64,000 nucleotides of DNA from Mucilaginibacter limnophilus (GCF_004005815.1 NZ_SACK01000010.1:42797-106796), one strand, 5' to 3'. Numbered from the stretch's first letter, positions 1 through 8,576 are shown. Numbers and translations are program-made. Notes: generated by a model not told the origin, from the sequence alone.

Positions 1-1483
1 TAACGAAGCTCCCGGCACCAACCGCATGGTTAGGTTAAGCAAGCCGTTGCTGCCAAAAGATTCGGTAAAACTGGATATAGACTGGCATTATCAAATCTCG
101 CTTGAAAGCAACCGCGAAGGTATGCTTGATTCAACCACTTATTTTTTAGCATATTTTTACCCGCGTGTATCTGTTTATGACGATTACAATGGCTGGGATA
201 TGCTGGAGTTTAACGACGCGCAAGAGTTTTATAACGACTTTAACGACTACACTTTAAACGTACGAGCGCCTAAAAATTATGTAGTTTGGGCTACCGGCAC
301 ACTGCAAAATACCAAAGAAGTATTGCAGCCCGAGTATGCCAAACGTTTGGAAAAATCATACAAAAGCGACTCGACCATACACATTGCCACCGCGCAAGAC
401 ATGGCCGCCAAAAAGGTTACCGCACAAAAAGACCTGAACACCTGGACATGGACATCAACCAACATCAGCGATGTGGCCGTTGCGCTTAGCGACCATTATG
501 TTTGGGATGGCGCCAGCGTTATTGTTGACCCGAAAACCAAACGCCGCGCCAGCATGCAGGCGGCCTTTGCTGATTCGGCCAAAGATTTTCACCGTGCAGT
601 ACAGTTTGGCCGTAACAGCCTTGGCTGGCTATCGCACAATTGGCCCGGCGTACCCTATCCGTTCCCTAAAATGACAACAGTTATGGGTTTTGCTGATATG
701 GAATACCCTATGATGTGTAATGACAGCCATAACGACGACCCGCAATTCACGCAGTTTGTGCAAGACCATGAGATAGCACATACCTGGTTCCCTTTTTATA
801 TGGGCATTAACGAAACCCGATACGCCTTTATGGACGAAGGATGGGCAACTACATTCGAGTTACTGATTGGCACCGCCACATTTGGTAAGGAAAAAGCAGA
901 AGGCTTGTATAAAAACTTCCGCGTGAAAGGTTGGATAAACAATCCTGCCACACACCTCGACCAGCAATTGATAACGCCAACAAGCGAACTGCGCAGCGGT
1001 TATGGCATTAACGCTTATGGCAAGCCATCATTAAGCTACCTGGCGTTAAAAGACCTCCTTGGCGACGAACTGTTTAAGAAAGCGCTGCATGGTTACATGG
1101 ACCGTTGGAATGGCAAGCACCCCATACCATGGGATTACTTCAACAGCATGAGCAGCGTAAGCGGTCAGGATCTTACCTGGTTCTTTAACAACTGGTTCTA
1201 TACTAATTCGTATATCGACCTGGCGCTAAAAAGTGTGAGCAAAATTGGTGAAGGCTATAAAATGGAAATAGATAACGTGGGCGGTTTCGCCGTTCCGTTT
1301 GATATAAAGATTACTTATACCGATGGGTCAACAGGTACTATACACCATACACCGGCCATTTGGCAAGGTAATACCAGGCAGGCTACTTTCAGCATTAAAA
1401 ATGCTAAAGCTATACAAAGCGTTACTCTTGATGGCGGCATTTTTATGGATGCTAATGAAAACGACAATACTTTTAAGCTTTAA
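1..1483 (+). CDS. M1 family metallopeptidase (5' truncated by window edge)
   Basis: The frame is open to the left edge, so only the C-terminal part of a zinc aminopeptidase of the M1 (gluzincin) family is visible. Counting from the Met codon at 26, HEIAH lies at residues 248-252 and the third zinc ligand E271 follows 18 residues later within MDEGWA, the classic HExxH-18x-E spacing. A stretch reading ADMEYP about 25 residues before HEIAH stands where M1 enzymes have GAMEN, which binds the substrate N-terminus. The final 90 residues resemble the beta-sandwich tail of bacterial M1 proteins. The signal peptide, if any, is outside the window. It probably trims peptides in the periplasm or at the cell surface; location is inferred from relatives in Bacteroidota. 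Confidence 0.9.
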   Translation, partial: NEAPGTNRMVRLSKPLLPKDSVKLDIDWHYQISLESNREGMLDSTTYFLAYFYPRVSVYDDYNGWDMLEFNDAQEFYNDFNDYTLNVRAPKNYVVWATGTLQNTKEVLQPEYAKRLEKSYKSDSTIHIATAQDMAAKKVTAQKDLNTWTWTSTNISDVAVALSDHYVWDGASVIVDPKTKRRASMQAAFADSAKDFHRAVQFGRNSLGWLSHNWPGVPYPFPKMTTVMGFADMEYPMMCNDSHNDDPQFTQFVQDHEIAHTWFPFYMGINETRYAFMDEGWATTFELLIGTATFGKEKAEGLYKNFRVKGWINNPATHLDQQLITPTSELRSGYGINAYGKPSLSYLALKDLLGDELFKKALHGYMDRWNGKHPIPWDYFNSMSSVSGQDLTWFFNNWFYTNSYIDLALKSVSKIGEGYKMEIDNVGGFAVPFDIKITYTDGSTGTIHHTPAIWQGNTRQATFSIKNAKAIQSVTLDGGIFMDANENDNTFKL

Positions 1484-1538
1484 AACAAGGTGCATCGAGC
1501 GCGGCGAAAGTATTTTCAGTAAGCTTTTATAAACAAAA

Positions 1539-1563
1539 ACCCGGACTTGCATCCGGGTTTTTT
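1539..1563. terminator. Bidirectional intrinsic terminator
   Basis: A 7-bp stem (ACCCGGA at 1539-1545 with TCCGGGT at 1552-1558) is followed by a T-run on the plus strand and preceded by an A-run, so it can end both the M1 peptidase transcript and the converging ytxH-type gene. Confidence 0.75.
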
Positions 1564-1581
1564 ATTAATGTGTGTTATTAA

Positions 1582-1947
1582 TTATGCGTTTTGTACAGCA
1601 CCGTTCCAGTTGTTAGCGGTGTCTTTCGCTGCTGATTTAGCCTGATCAACTGCGTCACTTGCTTTTGATTTAGCTGTATCAACCAGCGTATCAGTATAAT
1701 CTGAAGCATTTTCAGCTGCATTTTGGAATTTTGACTTAGCCTTGTCAACCAGGCCGCTGCCGTAATCCTTAACGTTTGATGCTACTGAGCTTGCTTTCTC
1801 TTTAGTAGTTTCAAGCAGGTCGCTGAAATAATCAGCAATTTCATCTCTTGTTGCCTTACCGCTGTCAGGGGCAAATAATAAAGCCGCCGCGGCGCCCGCT
1901 GCCGCACCTATTAAAAGTGCGGCAACTATTTTCGATTGATCTTTCAT
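1582..1947 (-). CDS. YtxH domain stress protein
   Basis: A 121-residue protein with an N-terminal glycine/alanine-rich hydrophobic segment (about residues 8-27, AALLIGAAAGAAAALLFAP) followed by the SGKATRDEI motif typical of YtxH/general stress proteins. The rest is a lysine/alanine/aspartate-rich amphipathic helix with recurring TAKSKASDAVDQAK-like units, resembling LEA-type repeats. It probably sits in the inner membrane with the helical tail outside or along the membrane; the biochemical role of the family is unknown. A purine-rich AAAGGAAAGAC precedes the ATG at 1947, one of the better Shine-Dalgarno-like sequences in the window. Monocistronic, convergent with the M1 gene. Confidence 0.85.
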   Translation of the reverse strand: MKDQSKIVAALLIGAAAGAAAALLFAPDSGKATRDEIADYFSDLLETTKEKASSVASNVKDYGSGLVDKAKSKFQNAAENASDYTDTLVDTAKSKASDAVDQAKSAAKDTANNWNGAVQNA

Positions 1948-2039
1948 GTCTTTCCTTTTGTTTAATAGATGTTTCAGTTAGAGTAACAAAACTCTATATC
2001 ACTGGTTTAGATTATTTTCAAATAAATTAATACGCCTAA

Positions 2040-2681
2040 TTATGCATTGGCTACAAACGGAGCTTGCTTTAAATAAACGTTGCCTTCAAATTCTTTTTTT
2101 ATAAAATTACCAAGGTCAGCTGCGCTGATAGACATACCCGGGCAATCGTACAGGTGTACGGCAATTTCTCCTTGTTCATCCGTCTCGCGGATAACAGGCA
2201 CACGCAATAACGTCCAGTTAAGGTTACTTGCGGCAAGTAACTCATACTCCTTCTGCTTACTTTCAAATATGGCGGGATAATTAGCCTTAACCCATTGCGA
2301 TAGCTGCCTGTTATATTCGCTTTTATTATCGCCGGGCACATCGATACTTAATCCTGTAACCGCGATGTATCTATTGATATGTAGTTCGTCCATAACAGCA
2401 ATAATGTTTTCAGCGGCTTTAGCAAAAACAGGGTCAGTTTCGTTTTTAGGCTGCCCTAACATACTTACAACAGCATTGCAACCCGTAAATAATTGCCGCA
2501 AAGTTTCCGGGTTTCTTACATCGCCTTTAATTATTTGCACTAACGCATGGTTTGCATATTTCGAAGCAGATTGGTGTACAAGTAATTTTAAATGGTATCT
2601 TTTAGTTAAAAGTTGTTTTACAACATATTTCCCGGCTTTGCCGGTGCCGCCAATAACGGCAATAGTTTTATAACTTTGCAT
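2040..2681 (-). CDS. NmrA-like NAD(P)-binding oxidoreductase
   Basis: 213 residues with an N-terminal Rossmann dinucleotide site (IGGTGKAGKYVVKQLL, residues 10-25) and the second-strand/third-strand pattern of atypical short-chain dehydrogenases (GDVRNPETL, VVSMLGQPK). The protein ends around 210 aa as the short NmrA/SDR_a5 proteins do. The usual SDR YxxxK catalytic pair is not obvious, so it could be a redox-sensing or flavin/quinone reductase-like member rather than a classical dehydrogenase. It stands alone between ytxH and a VOC gene on the other strand. Function beyond nucleotide binding is not assignable. Confidence 0.8.
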   Translation of the reverse strand: MQSYKTIAVIGGTGKAGKYVVKQLLTKRYHLKLLVHQSASKYANHALVQIIKGDVRNPETLRQLFTGCNAVVSMLGQPKNETDPVFAKAAENIIAVMDELHINRYIAVTGLSIDVPGDNKSEYNRQLSQWVKANYPAIFESKQKEYELLAASNLNWTLLRVPVIRETDEQGEIAVHLYDCPGMSISAADLGNFIKKEFEGNVYLKQAPFVANA

Positions 2682-2858
2682 TTGATGTCTTTATAAAAAA
2701 AAAATAAGGATTATGAGCGCAAGGTGCGCACAAAGAGCAACCACAGTTTTTACTATGGAAGCGTTGAAGGGAATATTTACAAAGACAGTAAGATGTTGTA
2801 AAGGTAAAACGGATTCAGGAAACATGCAAATCAATGTTTCATTGTGCCTTATATCAAT

Positions 2859-2866
2859 TACATTTG
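2859..2866 (+). promoter_or_regulatory. Candidate -7 promoter box (TACATTTG)
   Basis: Exact match to the Bacteroidota -7 consensus TAnnTTTG, 21 nt upstream of the VOC protein's ATG at 2888. No TTTG at the expected -33 distance was found, so the call rests on the -7 box and its position only. Confidence 0.45.
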
Positions 2867-2887
2867 TTAAAACACTCTTTACAACTT

Positions 2888-3256
2888 ATGGCAAGTAAAA
2901 TTACAGGTTTCGGCGGTTTCTTTTTCAGATCAAAAGACAGCAAGGCATTAGCTAAATGGTATGAAGATCATTTTGGCATCAACTCTATGCAAAGCGGAAC
3001 AGTATGGCGGCAGCAGGAAGGAACCACCGTATTTGCGCCTTTTAAACATGACACAACATATTTTGGTCGCCCGGAACAACAGTTTATGCTGAACTTCAGG
3101 GTTACAGATCTTGATGCACTGCTTGAAGAGTTAAAAGCGGCAGGCGTAAAAATTGACGAAAGCCGCCATAACGACGAGATTGGTAAGTTTGCCTGGGTAT
3201 ACGATCCGGAAGATAACAAAATTGAACTTTGGGAACCAACTGAGGAGACGAAGTAG
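2888..3256 (+). CDS. VOC family (glyoxalase/bleomycin-resistance fold) protein
   Basis: About 122 residues with the two beta-alpha-beta-beta-beta modules of the vicinal oxygen chelate fold: GFGGFFFRSKDSKALAKWY at the start, the mid-protein FMLNFRVTDLDALLEELK, and the terminal WVYDPEDNKIELWEP that carries the conserved last glutamate ligand. Single-domain VOC proteins of this size are dimeric metal-dependent lyases, isomerases or drug-binding proteins; nothing here fixes the substrate. The frame opens further upstream at 2834, but the ATG at 2888 is preferred because MASKITGFGGFF begins at the first strand and the promoter-like box lies 21 nt before it. Confidence 0.85.
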   Translation: MASKITGFGGFFFRSKDSKALAKWYEDHFGINSMQSGTVWRQQEGTTVFAPFKHDTTYFGRPEQQFMLNFRVTDLDALLEELKAAGVKIDESRHNDEIGKFAWVYDPEDNKIELWEPTEETK

Positions 3257-3273
3257 TATTAGCCTCGCCTTTC

Positions 3274-3366
3274 CATGTCATATCGAACGCAGTGAGATAT
3301 CTTTATTATATAGTATGCATCATGCATAGCGCAGAAGATTTCTCCTCGTTCCTCGTAGAAATGAGT
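3274..3366. repeat. Intergenic palindromic repeat, TGTCAT family, copy 1
   Basis: Left half ATGTCATATCGAACGCAGTG; right half, read on the minus strand, CTACGAGGAACGAGGAGAAA followed by TCTTCTGC. The same half-sites occur at 13975, 50588, 57823 and in part at 61171. It occupies the whole space between the convergent VOC gene and the small minus-strand gene whose stop codon is at 3370. Confidence 0.75.
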
Positions 3367-3369
3367 CTT

Positions 3370-3594
3370 TCAATCCCACACAATATACCACCTGCCCTCA
3401 TCATTACGGGCATAGCTGAGCCCGTCGGTCATTTCATAAACATCACGCCCTTGTTTTTGATGATAATAATTACGCTTTTCGTACACACGTATGCCATTAT
3501 TTTCGCGCGTTAAATAAACCATCAGCGCGTTCAGCGTTGGCGATACATCTTCCAGTCGCTGATACTCTCCTTCTTTTACAAATGCCGAACTCAT
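3370..3594 (-). CDS. Small uncharacterised protein
   Basis: 74 residues from the ATG at 3594 (a longer frame reaches 3654 but its extra 20 residues, MLQLLCVQCEQIRNYT and following, look like intergenic translation). The sequence is charged and rich in aromatic residues, with no transmembrane segment or signal peptide: VYLTRENNGIRVYEKRNYY, then VYEMTDGLSYARNDEGRWYIV. The pattern suggests a small alpha+beta cytosolic protein. I do not recognise a family. It is transcribed toward the VOC gene, with the palindromic repeat between their 3' ends and the promoter region of the TonB receptor behind it. Confidence 0.6.
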   Translation of the reverse strand: MSSAFVKEGEYQRLEDVSPTLNALMVYLTRENNGIRVYEKRNYYHQKQGRDVYEMTDGLSYARNDEGRWYIVWD

Positions 3595-3729
3595 AACTAA
3601 ATAACTTGTGTAATTGCGAATTTGTTCACATTGTACGCATAAAAGTTGTAACAATACGTTATAACTGGCGTCAGAGCGGGTGAATTAGTGCGATTACGTT
3701 AATTAACATTACAGACACTTTTAAATTTT

Positions 3730-3737
3730 TACTTTTG
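3730..3737 (+). promoter_or_regulatory. Candidate -7 promoter box (TACTTTTG)
   Basis: Exact TAnnTTTG match ending 6 nt before the ATG at 3744 of the TonB-dependent receptor. If used, transcription would begin at or next to the start codon, giving a leaderless or nearly leaderless mRNA. Confidence 0.45.
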
Positions 3738-3743
3738 CTGCCG

Positions 3744-6074
3744 ATGCAAAAAAGACATTTCTACCCTCTCCTGTTACTATTATCACTGTTTATTTCATCA
3801 GCTTTTGCGCAAAACCGATACACGGTAAGCGGCACCATACGTGACGCCGCCAGCGGTGAAACGCTTATAGGCGCTACCGTTCGCATACAAGGTGCAGGTG
3901 GACAATCGGCCGGGGCGGCCAACGCTTACGGTTTTTATTCGCTTACAAATACCGCCGGCGATTATACGGTGACTGTTAGCTTCACAGGCTATCAAACATA
4001 CACCAAAAACATTACCCTAAACGGTGATATTAAACTGAACATTGAACTGCAAGGCGGCAGCGAGTTGCAGGAAGTGGTGATTACCGCTACCGACCGTAAA
4101 GACGAAAATGTGCGCAGTCCGCAAATGGGTTTGGATAAGCTGAACATGAAGGATCTGGACAACATACCCGTAATCTTTGGTGAGAAAGATGTTCTGAAGA
4201 CCATCCAACTTTTACCGGGGGTAAAATCAGGCGGCGAAGGCACCACAGGTTTCTTTGTTCGCGGAGGCGCTGCCGATCAAAACCTGATACTGCTTGACGA
4301 GGCTGTGGTATATAATTCATCGCACCTGCTTGGCTTCTTCAGTACATTCAATGCTGATGCTATTAAGGATGTCGGCTTATATAAAGGCGGTATGCCCGCG
4401 CAATATGGCGGACGTTTATCGTCGGTTTTAGATGTAAAAATGCAGGATGGCAACAACAAAGAATTTGGTGTTGAAGGCGGTATCGGCCTTATCGCGTCAC
4501 GGATAAAGGTTGAAGGCCCGATAGTGAAAAACCGCGGATCGTTTATGCTAAGCGCAAGGCGTACTTATATCGACCTTCTGCTGCAAGCCTCGCCAGACAG
4601 CGCTATTAAAGGCAACACGCTTAATTTTTATGATATCAATGCCAAGGCAAATTATAAGTTTGACGATAAAAATACCATTTACCTGTCGGGATATTTTGGC
4701 CGGGACAACATCGGCATCAAAAATCTTTTTGCTAACGACTGGGGTAATACCACACTTACCGTGCGCCTGAATCATGTGTTTAATAACCGCTTGTTCTCGA
4801 ACACGTCATTCATATTCAATAAATACAATTATAGCATTAGCCTGCTTGACGAGGACAACAATGTAACCGCCACTTCGCTGATACGTGATTTTAACCTAAA
4901 GGAAGACCTGCAATACTTCAGCGACAAGCATACTGTACGTTTTGGCGCGCAGGCTACGCATCACCGCATAGCACCGTCAGACATTACTACTGACGGTAAA
5001 TCGAGCTTTAACCCATTAAGCATTGATAACCGCTACGGGCTTGAAATTGCGGCTTATATATCTGACGAATGGAAGGTAACCGACAGGTTGAGCTTTTTAT
5101 ACGGCCTGCGGATGAGCGGCTTCTCACTTTTAGGACCTGGAACATTCAATACTTATGATGCCGACGGCGAGGTTACTTCATCAAAAAACTACAGAAGCGG
5201 GCAGTTTGTAAAAAGTTATTTCTACCCCGAGCCACGTTTTTCGGCAAGCTATAATCTAAATGACGAGAACTCAATTAAGGCATCGTATAACCGCAATACC
5301 CAAAACATACACATCCTCACAAACGCCAATACCAGCTCACCTACCGACCAGTATGTGATGAGCAGCAACAATATAAAGCCTGAAATTGCCGACCAGGTAG
5401 CCGCTGGCTACTTCAAAAATGCCGACAACAACACATTTGAGTTTTCGGCAGAGCTGTATTACAAATGGATGCAGAACCAGATAGACTATAAAAACGGGGC
5501 GCAGCTTATCGCCAATGCCAATGTTGAATCGGAACTGTTGTATGGCAAAGGCCGTGCTTATGGCTTGGAACTTTATGCCAAGAAAACCAAAGGCAGGCTT
5601 ACCGGCTGGATTAGCTATACGCTGTCAAAAACCGAGCGTCAGTTTGACGGCATTAACAATGGCAGTTATTACCCTGCCCGGCAAGACCGTACGCACGACC
5701 TTGCGCTGGTAGGAATATTTAACCTGAACAAACGCTGGTCGTTATCCGCAAATTATATTTACAATACCGGTAACGCGGTTACTTATCCCGCAGGTAAATA
5801 TAATGTGGGCGGGCTAACCACCTACTATTATACCGACCGTAACGCCAACCGGATGCCGCATACCGAAAGGCTGGATATTAGCGCTACCATAAAGGCAAAG
5901 GAGACCAAGAAGTTTAAGTCGAGCTGGTCTATAAGCATATATAACGCGCTTAACCGCAAAAATCCGTACGCCATACAGTTCAGGGATAAAGAGAACGACC
6001 CAACCCGTACTGAGGCTGTACAGATAGCCTTATTCGGCATAATACCTTCAGTTACCTGGAATTTTAGTTTTTAA
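3744..6074 (+). CDS. TonB-dependent receptor with carboxypeptidase-regulatory-like N-terminal domain
   Basis: A 776-residue outer-membrane receptor. Order of parts: signal peptide ending near FISSAFAQ, a CarboxypepD_reg-like beta-sandwich (about residues 25-110, YTVSGTIRDAASGETLIGAT), a plug domain (about 120-240, with GGEGTTGFFVRGGAADQNLI), then a 22-strand-type beta-barrel ending in the aromatic residue pair NFSF. It takes up an unknown ligand using TonB energy. The ATG at 3744 is preferred over 3735 because the earlier codon lies inside the -7 box. The following gene encodes a DUF4249 lipoprotein 4 nt downstream, the same pairing seen in other Bacteroidota and functionally reminiscent of SusC/SusD. 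The ligand cannot be read from the sequence. Confidence 0.92.
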   Translation: MQKRHFYPLLLLLSLFISSAFAQNRYTVSGTIRDAASGETLIGATVRIQGAGGQSAGAANAYGFYSLTNTAGDYTVTVSFTGYQTYTKNITLNGDIKLNIELQGGSELQEVVITATDRKDENVRSPQMGLDKLNMKDLDNIPVIFGEKDVLKTIQLLPGVKSGGEGTTGFFVRGGAADQNLILLDEAVVYNSSHLLGFFSTFNADAIKDVGLYKGGMPAQYGGRLSSVLDVKMQDGNNKEFGVEGGIGLIASRIKVEGPIVKNRGSFMLSARRTYIDLLLQASPDSAIKGNTLNFYDINAKANYKFDDKNTIYLSGYFGRDNIGIKNLFANDWGNTTLTVRLNHVFNNRLFSNTSFIFNKYNYSISLLDEDNNVTATSLIRDFNLKEDLQYFSDKHTVRFGAQATHHRIAPSDITTDGKSSFNPLSIDNRYGLEIAAYISDEWKVTDRLSFLYGLRMSGFSLLGPGTFNTYDADGEVTSSKNYRSGQFVKSYFYPEPRFSASYNLNDENSIKASYNRNTQNIHILTNANTSSPTDQYVMSSNNIKPEIADQVAAGYFKNADNNTFEFSAELYYKWMQNQIDYKNGAQLIANANVESELLYGKGRAYGLELYAKKTKGRLTGWISYTLSKTERQFDGINNGSYYPARQDRTHDLALVGIFNLNKRWSLSANYIYNTGNAVTYPAGKYNVGGLTTYYYTDRNANRMPHTERLDISATIKAKETKKFKSSWSISIYNALNRKNPYAIQFRDKENDPTRTEAVQIALFGIIPSVTWNFSF

Positions 6075-6078
6075 TGCA

Positions 6079-6888
6079 ATGTTGAAGAGAATTACATATT
6101 TAAGTTTAGCCGCTGCAGGATCATTTTTCTTTTCATCCTGCGAGAAAGTGATTGATGTGGATATTAAAGAATCTCCAAGCCAGCTGGTTATTGAAGGTAA
6201 TATCAGGGATGGGGACACAGACGGTATGATCAAAGTTACCCGCTCGGTATCCTATACCGACCCGAACTCGTACCCTGCCGTTACCGATGCTGAAATTATC
6301 GTTACTGATAAGGCAGGCTTTACCTGGCATCCGCAGCAGCGTGATGTACCGGGCGAATATTATTTCAGGATAGAGGGGCATCCGGGAGAAACCTACACCA
6401 TGAATGTTAAAGTTGATGGTAAGGAATATATCGCCAAATCAACCATGCCGCAGCCTGTGCAACTCGATTCGATTGGTATAACTTTGCTCACTTTCGGCAA
6501 TGAAGAGCGCAAGGTGGTAGCTGCCTATTTTAAAGATCCCAAAGGCGTACAAAACCAATACCGTTACCAGCTGTATGTAAATGGCAAGCTTACTAAACGG
6601 GTGTATGCCAATGACGACCGCCTGACGGATGGTAACGACATAAAAGAACAGCTTTTTTACCAGGATGATGAGGATAACGAGGAAATAAATGAAGGTGACG
6701 TTGTACAGGTGCAGATGCAGTGTATCGACAGGCCTGTATTTAAATATTGGCTAACCCTTGCCGATCAAAGCCAGAACGGTCCCGGTGGCGGCGTTACGCC
6801 CGGAAATCCACCATCAAACATAAGTGGCGGCGCATTAGGCTATTTTAGCGCACACACGCTCAGAATGGAAAGCCTTACAGTAAAATAG
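6079..6888 (+). CDS. DUF4249 family lipoprotein
   Basis: 269 residues with a lipoprotein signal (hydrophobic core followed by FFFSSC, modified cysteine near residue 21) and the DUF4249 opening VIDVDIKESPSQLVIEGNI. The body is beta-rich, with the immunoglobulin-like pattern VTRSVSYTDPNSYPAVTDA typical of the family, which often forms surface-exposed partners of TonB receptors. It starts 4 nt after the receptor stop codon, so the two are certainly co-transcribed. The length is at the short end for the family. Role: probably ligand capture for the receptor; this is inferred from pairing, not from a known structure-function study. Confidence 0.85.
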   Translation: MLKRITYLSLAAAGSFFFSSCEKVIDVDIKESPSQLVIEGNIRDGDTDGMIKVTRSVSYTDPNSYPAVTDAEIIVTDKAGFTWHPQQRDVPGEYYFRIEGHPGETYTMNVKVDGKEYIAKSTMPQPVQLDSIGITLLTFGNEERKVVAAYFKDPKGVQNQYRYQLYVNGKLTKRVYANDDRLTDGNDIKEQLFYQDDEDNEEINEGDVVQVQMQCIDRPVFKYWLTLADQSQNGPGGGVTPGNPPSNISGGALGYFSAHTLRMESLTVK

Positions 6889-6913
6889 TCTTTTATTGAA
6901 CACATAAAATAAA

Positions 6914-6943
6914 AAAGTCCCGGCAAATTGCCGGGACTTTGTA
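6914..6943. terminator. Strong bidirectional intrinsic terminator
   Basis: AAAGTCCCGGCAA (6914-6926) pairs with TTGCCGGGACTTT (6928-6940), with A-run and T-run on the two sides. It separates the receptor/DUF4249 operon from the converging cold-shock gene. Confidence 0.85.
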
Positions 6944-6962
6944 CGTTTAATGGTATATTATA

Positions 6963-7154
6963 TTATAATACTTTAACCTTTACCGCGTTAGGGCCTTTTC
7001 TGCCGCTTTCCACTTCAAACTCTACTGAGTCGTTTTCGCGGATCTCGTCGATCAAGCCTGTTGAATGTACAAACACGTCCTGGCCACCGTTTGATGGAGT
7101 GATAAAACCAAAACCTTTTGTTACATTGAAAAATTTAACTGTTCCTTGTTGCAT
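6963..7154 (-). CDS. Cold-shock domain protein (CspA family)
   Basis: 63 residues from the ATG at 7154, a single OB-fold cold-shock domain. MQQGTVKFFNVTKGFGFITP contains RNP1 (KGFGFI) and VFVHS is RNP2, the two single-stranded nucleic-acid-binding motifs. The longer frame from 7199 adds 15 residues that no CspA relative has, so the internal ATG is chosen. These proteins melt RNA secondary structure and act as antiterminators or mRNA chaperones. The spacer of about 100 nt to lysA and the absence of a shared terminator suggest its own promoter. Confidence 0.93.
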   Translation of the reverse strand: MQQGTVKFFNVTKGFGFITPSNGGQDVFVHSTGLIDEIRENDSVEFEVESGRKGPNAVKVKVL

Positions 7155-7252
7155 GTTATTATTTATTAAAGGCGGCAAGGTAGGTATAATAATCCGCAAA
7201 CAGGCAAATTTATTTTTTACCTGTTCGGTATCCGGTTAAATTTACCCGGTAA

Positions 7253-8467
7253 TTACTCAGAATATACGCTTTGTACATCATCGCGCAGGTTGTAGCTTGA
7301 TGCCATTACCTCGCCGTAAGCACCTGCGGTACGCACAGCTATCAGGTCGCCGCGAAACGATTGCGGCAGCTCTACATCCTTACGGAAGCAGTCGGTACTC
7401 TCGCATATAGGGCCTACAACGTCGTATTTGGTGATTTGAGATTTGAGATCTGAGATTTGAGAACCCACATCCAAACTTTCGGACTTTCCGACTTCCGGAC
7501 TTTCCGACTGTCTGCTTAAATTCTCTATCTGGTGATACGCCTGGTACAGCATTGGGCGGATAAGCTCTGTCATGCCGGCATCCAATATCAGGAAATTCTT
7601 TTTCAGTCCGTTTTTTACATACAGCACCCTTGAAATAAGCGATGCCGATTGCGCTACCAGCACACGCCCCAATTCAAAGTGCACCTCCTGACCGGGTTTA
7701 ACCTGCAAAAAGTCTTTAAACACCTTAAAGTAACTGTCAAAGTCGGCTATGTTGTTGGTATCAGGATTGTAATAGTCTACGCCAAAGCCCCCGCCTGCGT
7801 TGATCACTTTTACTTTAAAACCACGCTCTTCAAACCAAAGCTGCATTTCATTTATGCGTATGCAAAGGCTTTTAAAAACTTCCATATCGGTTATTTGCGA
7901 ACCCACATGAAAGTGTATGCCAACAAATTGCAGATTGGCACTTTTGCGCAACGTTTCGGCAACATCATTCAGCTGCCAGGTATTTATACCGAACTTATTT
8001 TCGTCTAAACCGGTAGTGATGTAATGATGGGTATGCGCATCAACATTCGGGTTGATACGGATGGCTACACGGGCTGTTTTGTTTTTTGCAGCCGCCAGTT
8101 CATTGATCACCTCCAGTTCCTGCACCGATTCCACATTGAAACAGAAAATATCAGCGTCGAGCGCAGCGTTTATTTCCTTGTCCGACTTTCCTACACCGGC
8201 GAAAACTACCTTACCTTTATCGAAACCATATTTTACGGCGGCCAGTACCTCGTTACCACTTACACAATCGGCGCCAAAGCCGTAGCTCTGTATACCCTGC
8301 AACACCTTTGGATTAAAGTTCGCCTTCATGGCATAATGCACGTGAAAGCCATATTTTGACGATGCTTCACGACATGCCTCAAGCGTTTGACGCAGCAAGT
8401 CGAGGTTATAGTAATAGAATGGTGTTTCTAACTGCTGAAATTTTGATATGGTATTGTTATTGAACAT
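7253..8467 (-). CDS. lysA: Diaminopimelate decarboxylase
   Basis: 404 residues, a fold-type III PLP enzyme that converts meso-diaminopimelate to L-lysine and CO2. K48 in HYAMKAN binds PLP; HFHVGSQ and GGGFGVDYY form the phosphate-binding part of the barrel; GPICESTDCF near the C-terminus supplies the cysteine and the CESxD motif of the second active-site half. It lies 143 nt downstream of aspartate kinase on the same strand, grouping the first and last lysine steps. Oddity: residues about 319-346 (7431-7514) are built from two short DNA tandem repeats and look like an intergenic repeat absorbed in frame; the flanking motifs are intact, so the enzyme is probably active. Confidence 0.95.
   Translation of the reverse strand: MFNNNTISKFQQLETPFYYYNLDLLRQTLEACREASSKYGFHVHYAMKANFNPKVLQGIQSYGFGADCVSGNEVLAAVKYGFDKGKVVFAGVGKSDKEINAALDADIFCFNVESVQELEVINELAAAKNKTARVAIRINPNVDAHTHHYITTGLDENKFGINTWQLNDVAETLRKSANLQFVGIHFHVGSQITDMEVFKSLCIRINEMQLWFEERGFKVKVINAGGGFGVDYYNPDTNNIADFDSYFKVFKDFLQVKPGQEVHFELGRVLVAQSASLISRVLYVKNGLKKNFLILDAGMTELIRPMLYQAYHQIENLSRQSESPEVGKSESLDVGSQISDLKSQITKYDVVGPICESTDCFRKDVELPQSFRGDLIAVRTAGAYGEVMASSYNLRDDVQSVYSE
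7431..7514. repeat. Tandem-repeat insertion inside lysA
   Basis: Two repeat types lie side by side: GATTTGA-type heptamers at about 7433-7461, then two copies of a unit reading GGACTTTCCGACTT at about 7480-7508. The 84-nt block is a multiple of three and encodes low-complexity RQSESPEVGKSESLDV-like sequence between YHQIENLS and KYDVVGPICES, which are normally near neighbours in the family. The heptamer type resembles the intergenic repeat around 23521-23575. Confidence 0.6.
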
Positions 8468-8491
8468 TGTGGCAATAGATATTTATTAATT

Positions 8492-8576
8492 ACGTCATTG
8501 CGAGGAACGAAGCAATCTCTAAACTTTTTATGCAGATTTGCATATTTAGAGATTGCTTCGTTCCTCGCAATGACGT
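8492..8576. repeat. Perfect 32-bp inverted repeat between aspartate kinase and lysA
   Basis: Arms at 8492-8523 and 8545-8576 are exact reverse complements; the left arm begins ACGTCATTGCGAGGAACGA and the centre is 21 nt. The arm resembles the TGTCATTTCGA family in outline (TCATT-CGA-GAACGA-AATCT) and may be a divergent member. A transcript across it would form a very stable hairpin, which could attenuate or stabilise the lysA part of the mRNA. Confidence 0.85.

Noticed and set aside
2713..2898. 61-codon frame between the NmrA-like and VOC genes
   Set aside because: Composition is unlike protein, there is no fold or signal, and it overlaps the VOC promoter and start.
7253..8467. lysA as a pseudogene
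   Set aside because: The repeat insertion keeps the frame and all catalytic motifs before and after it are intact.
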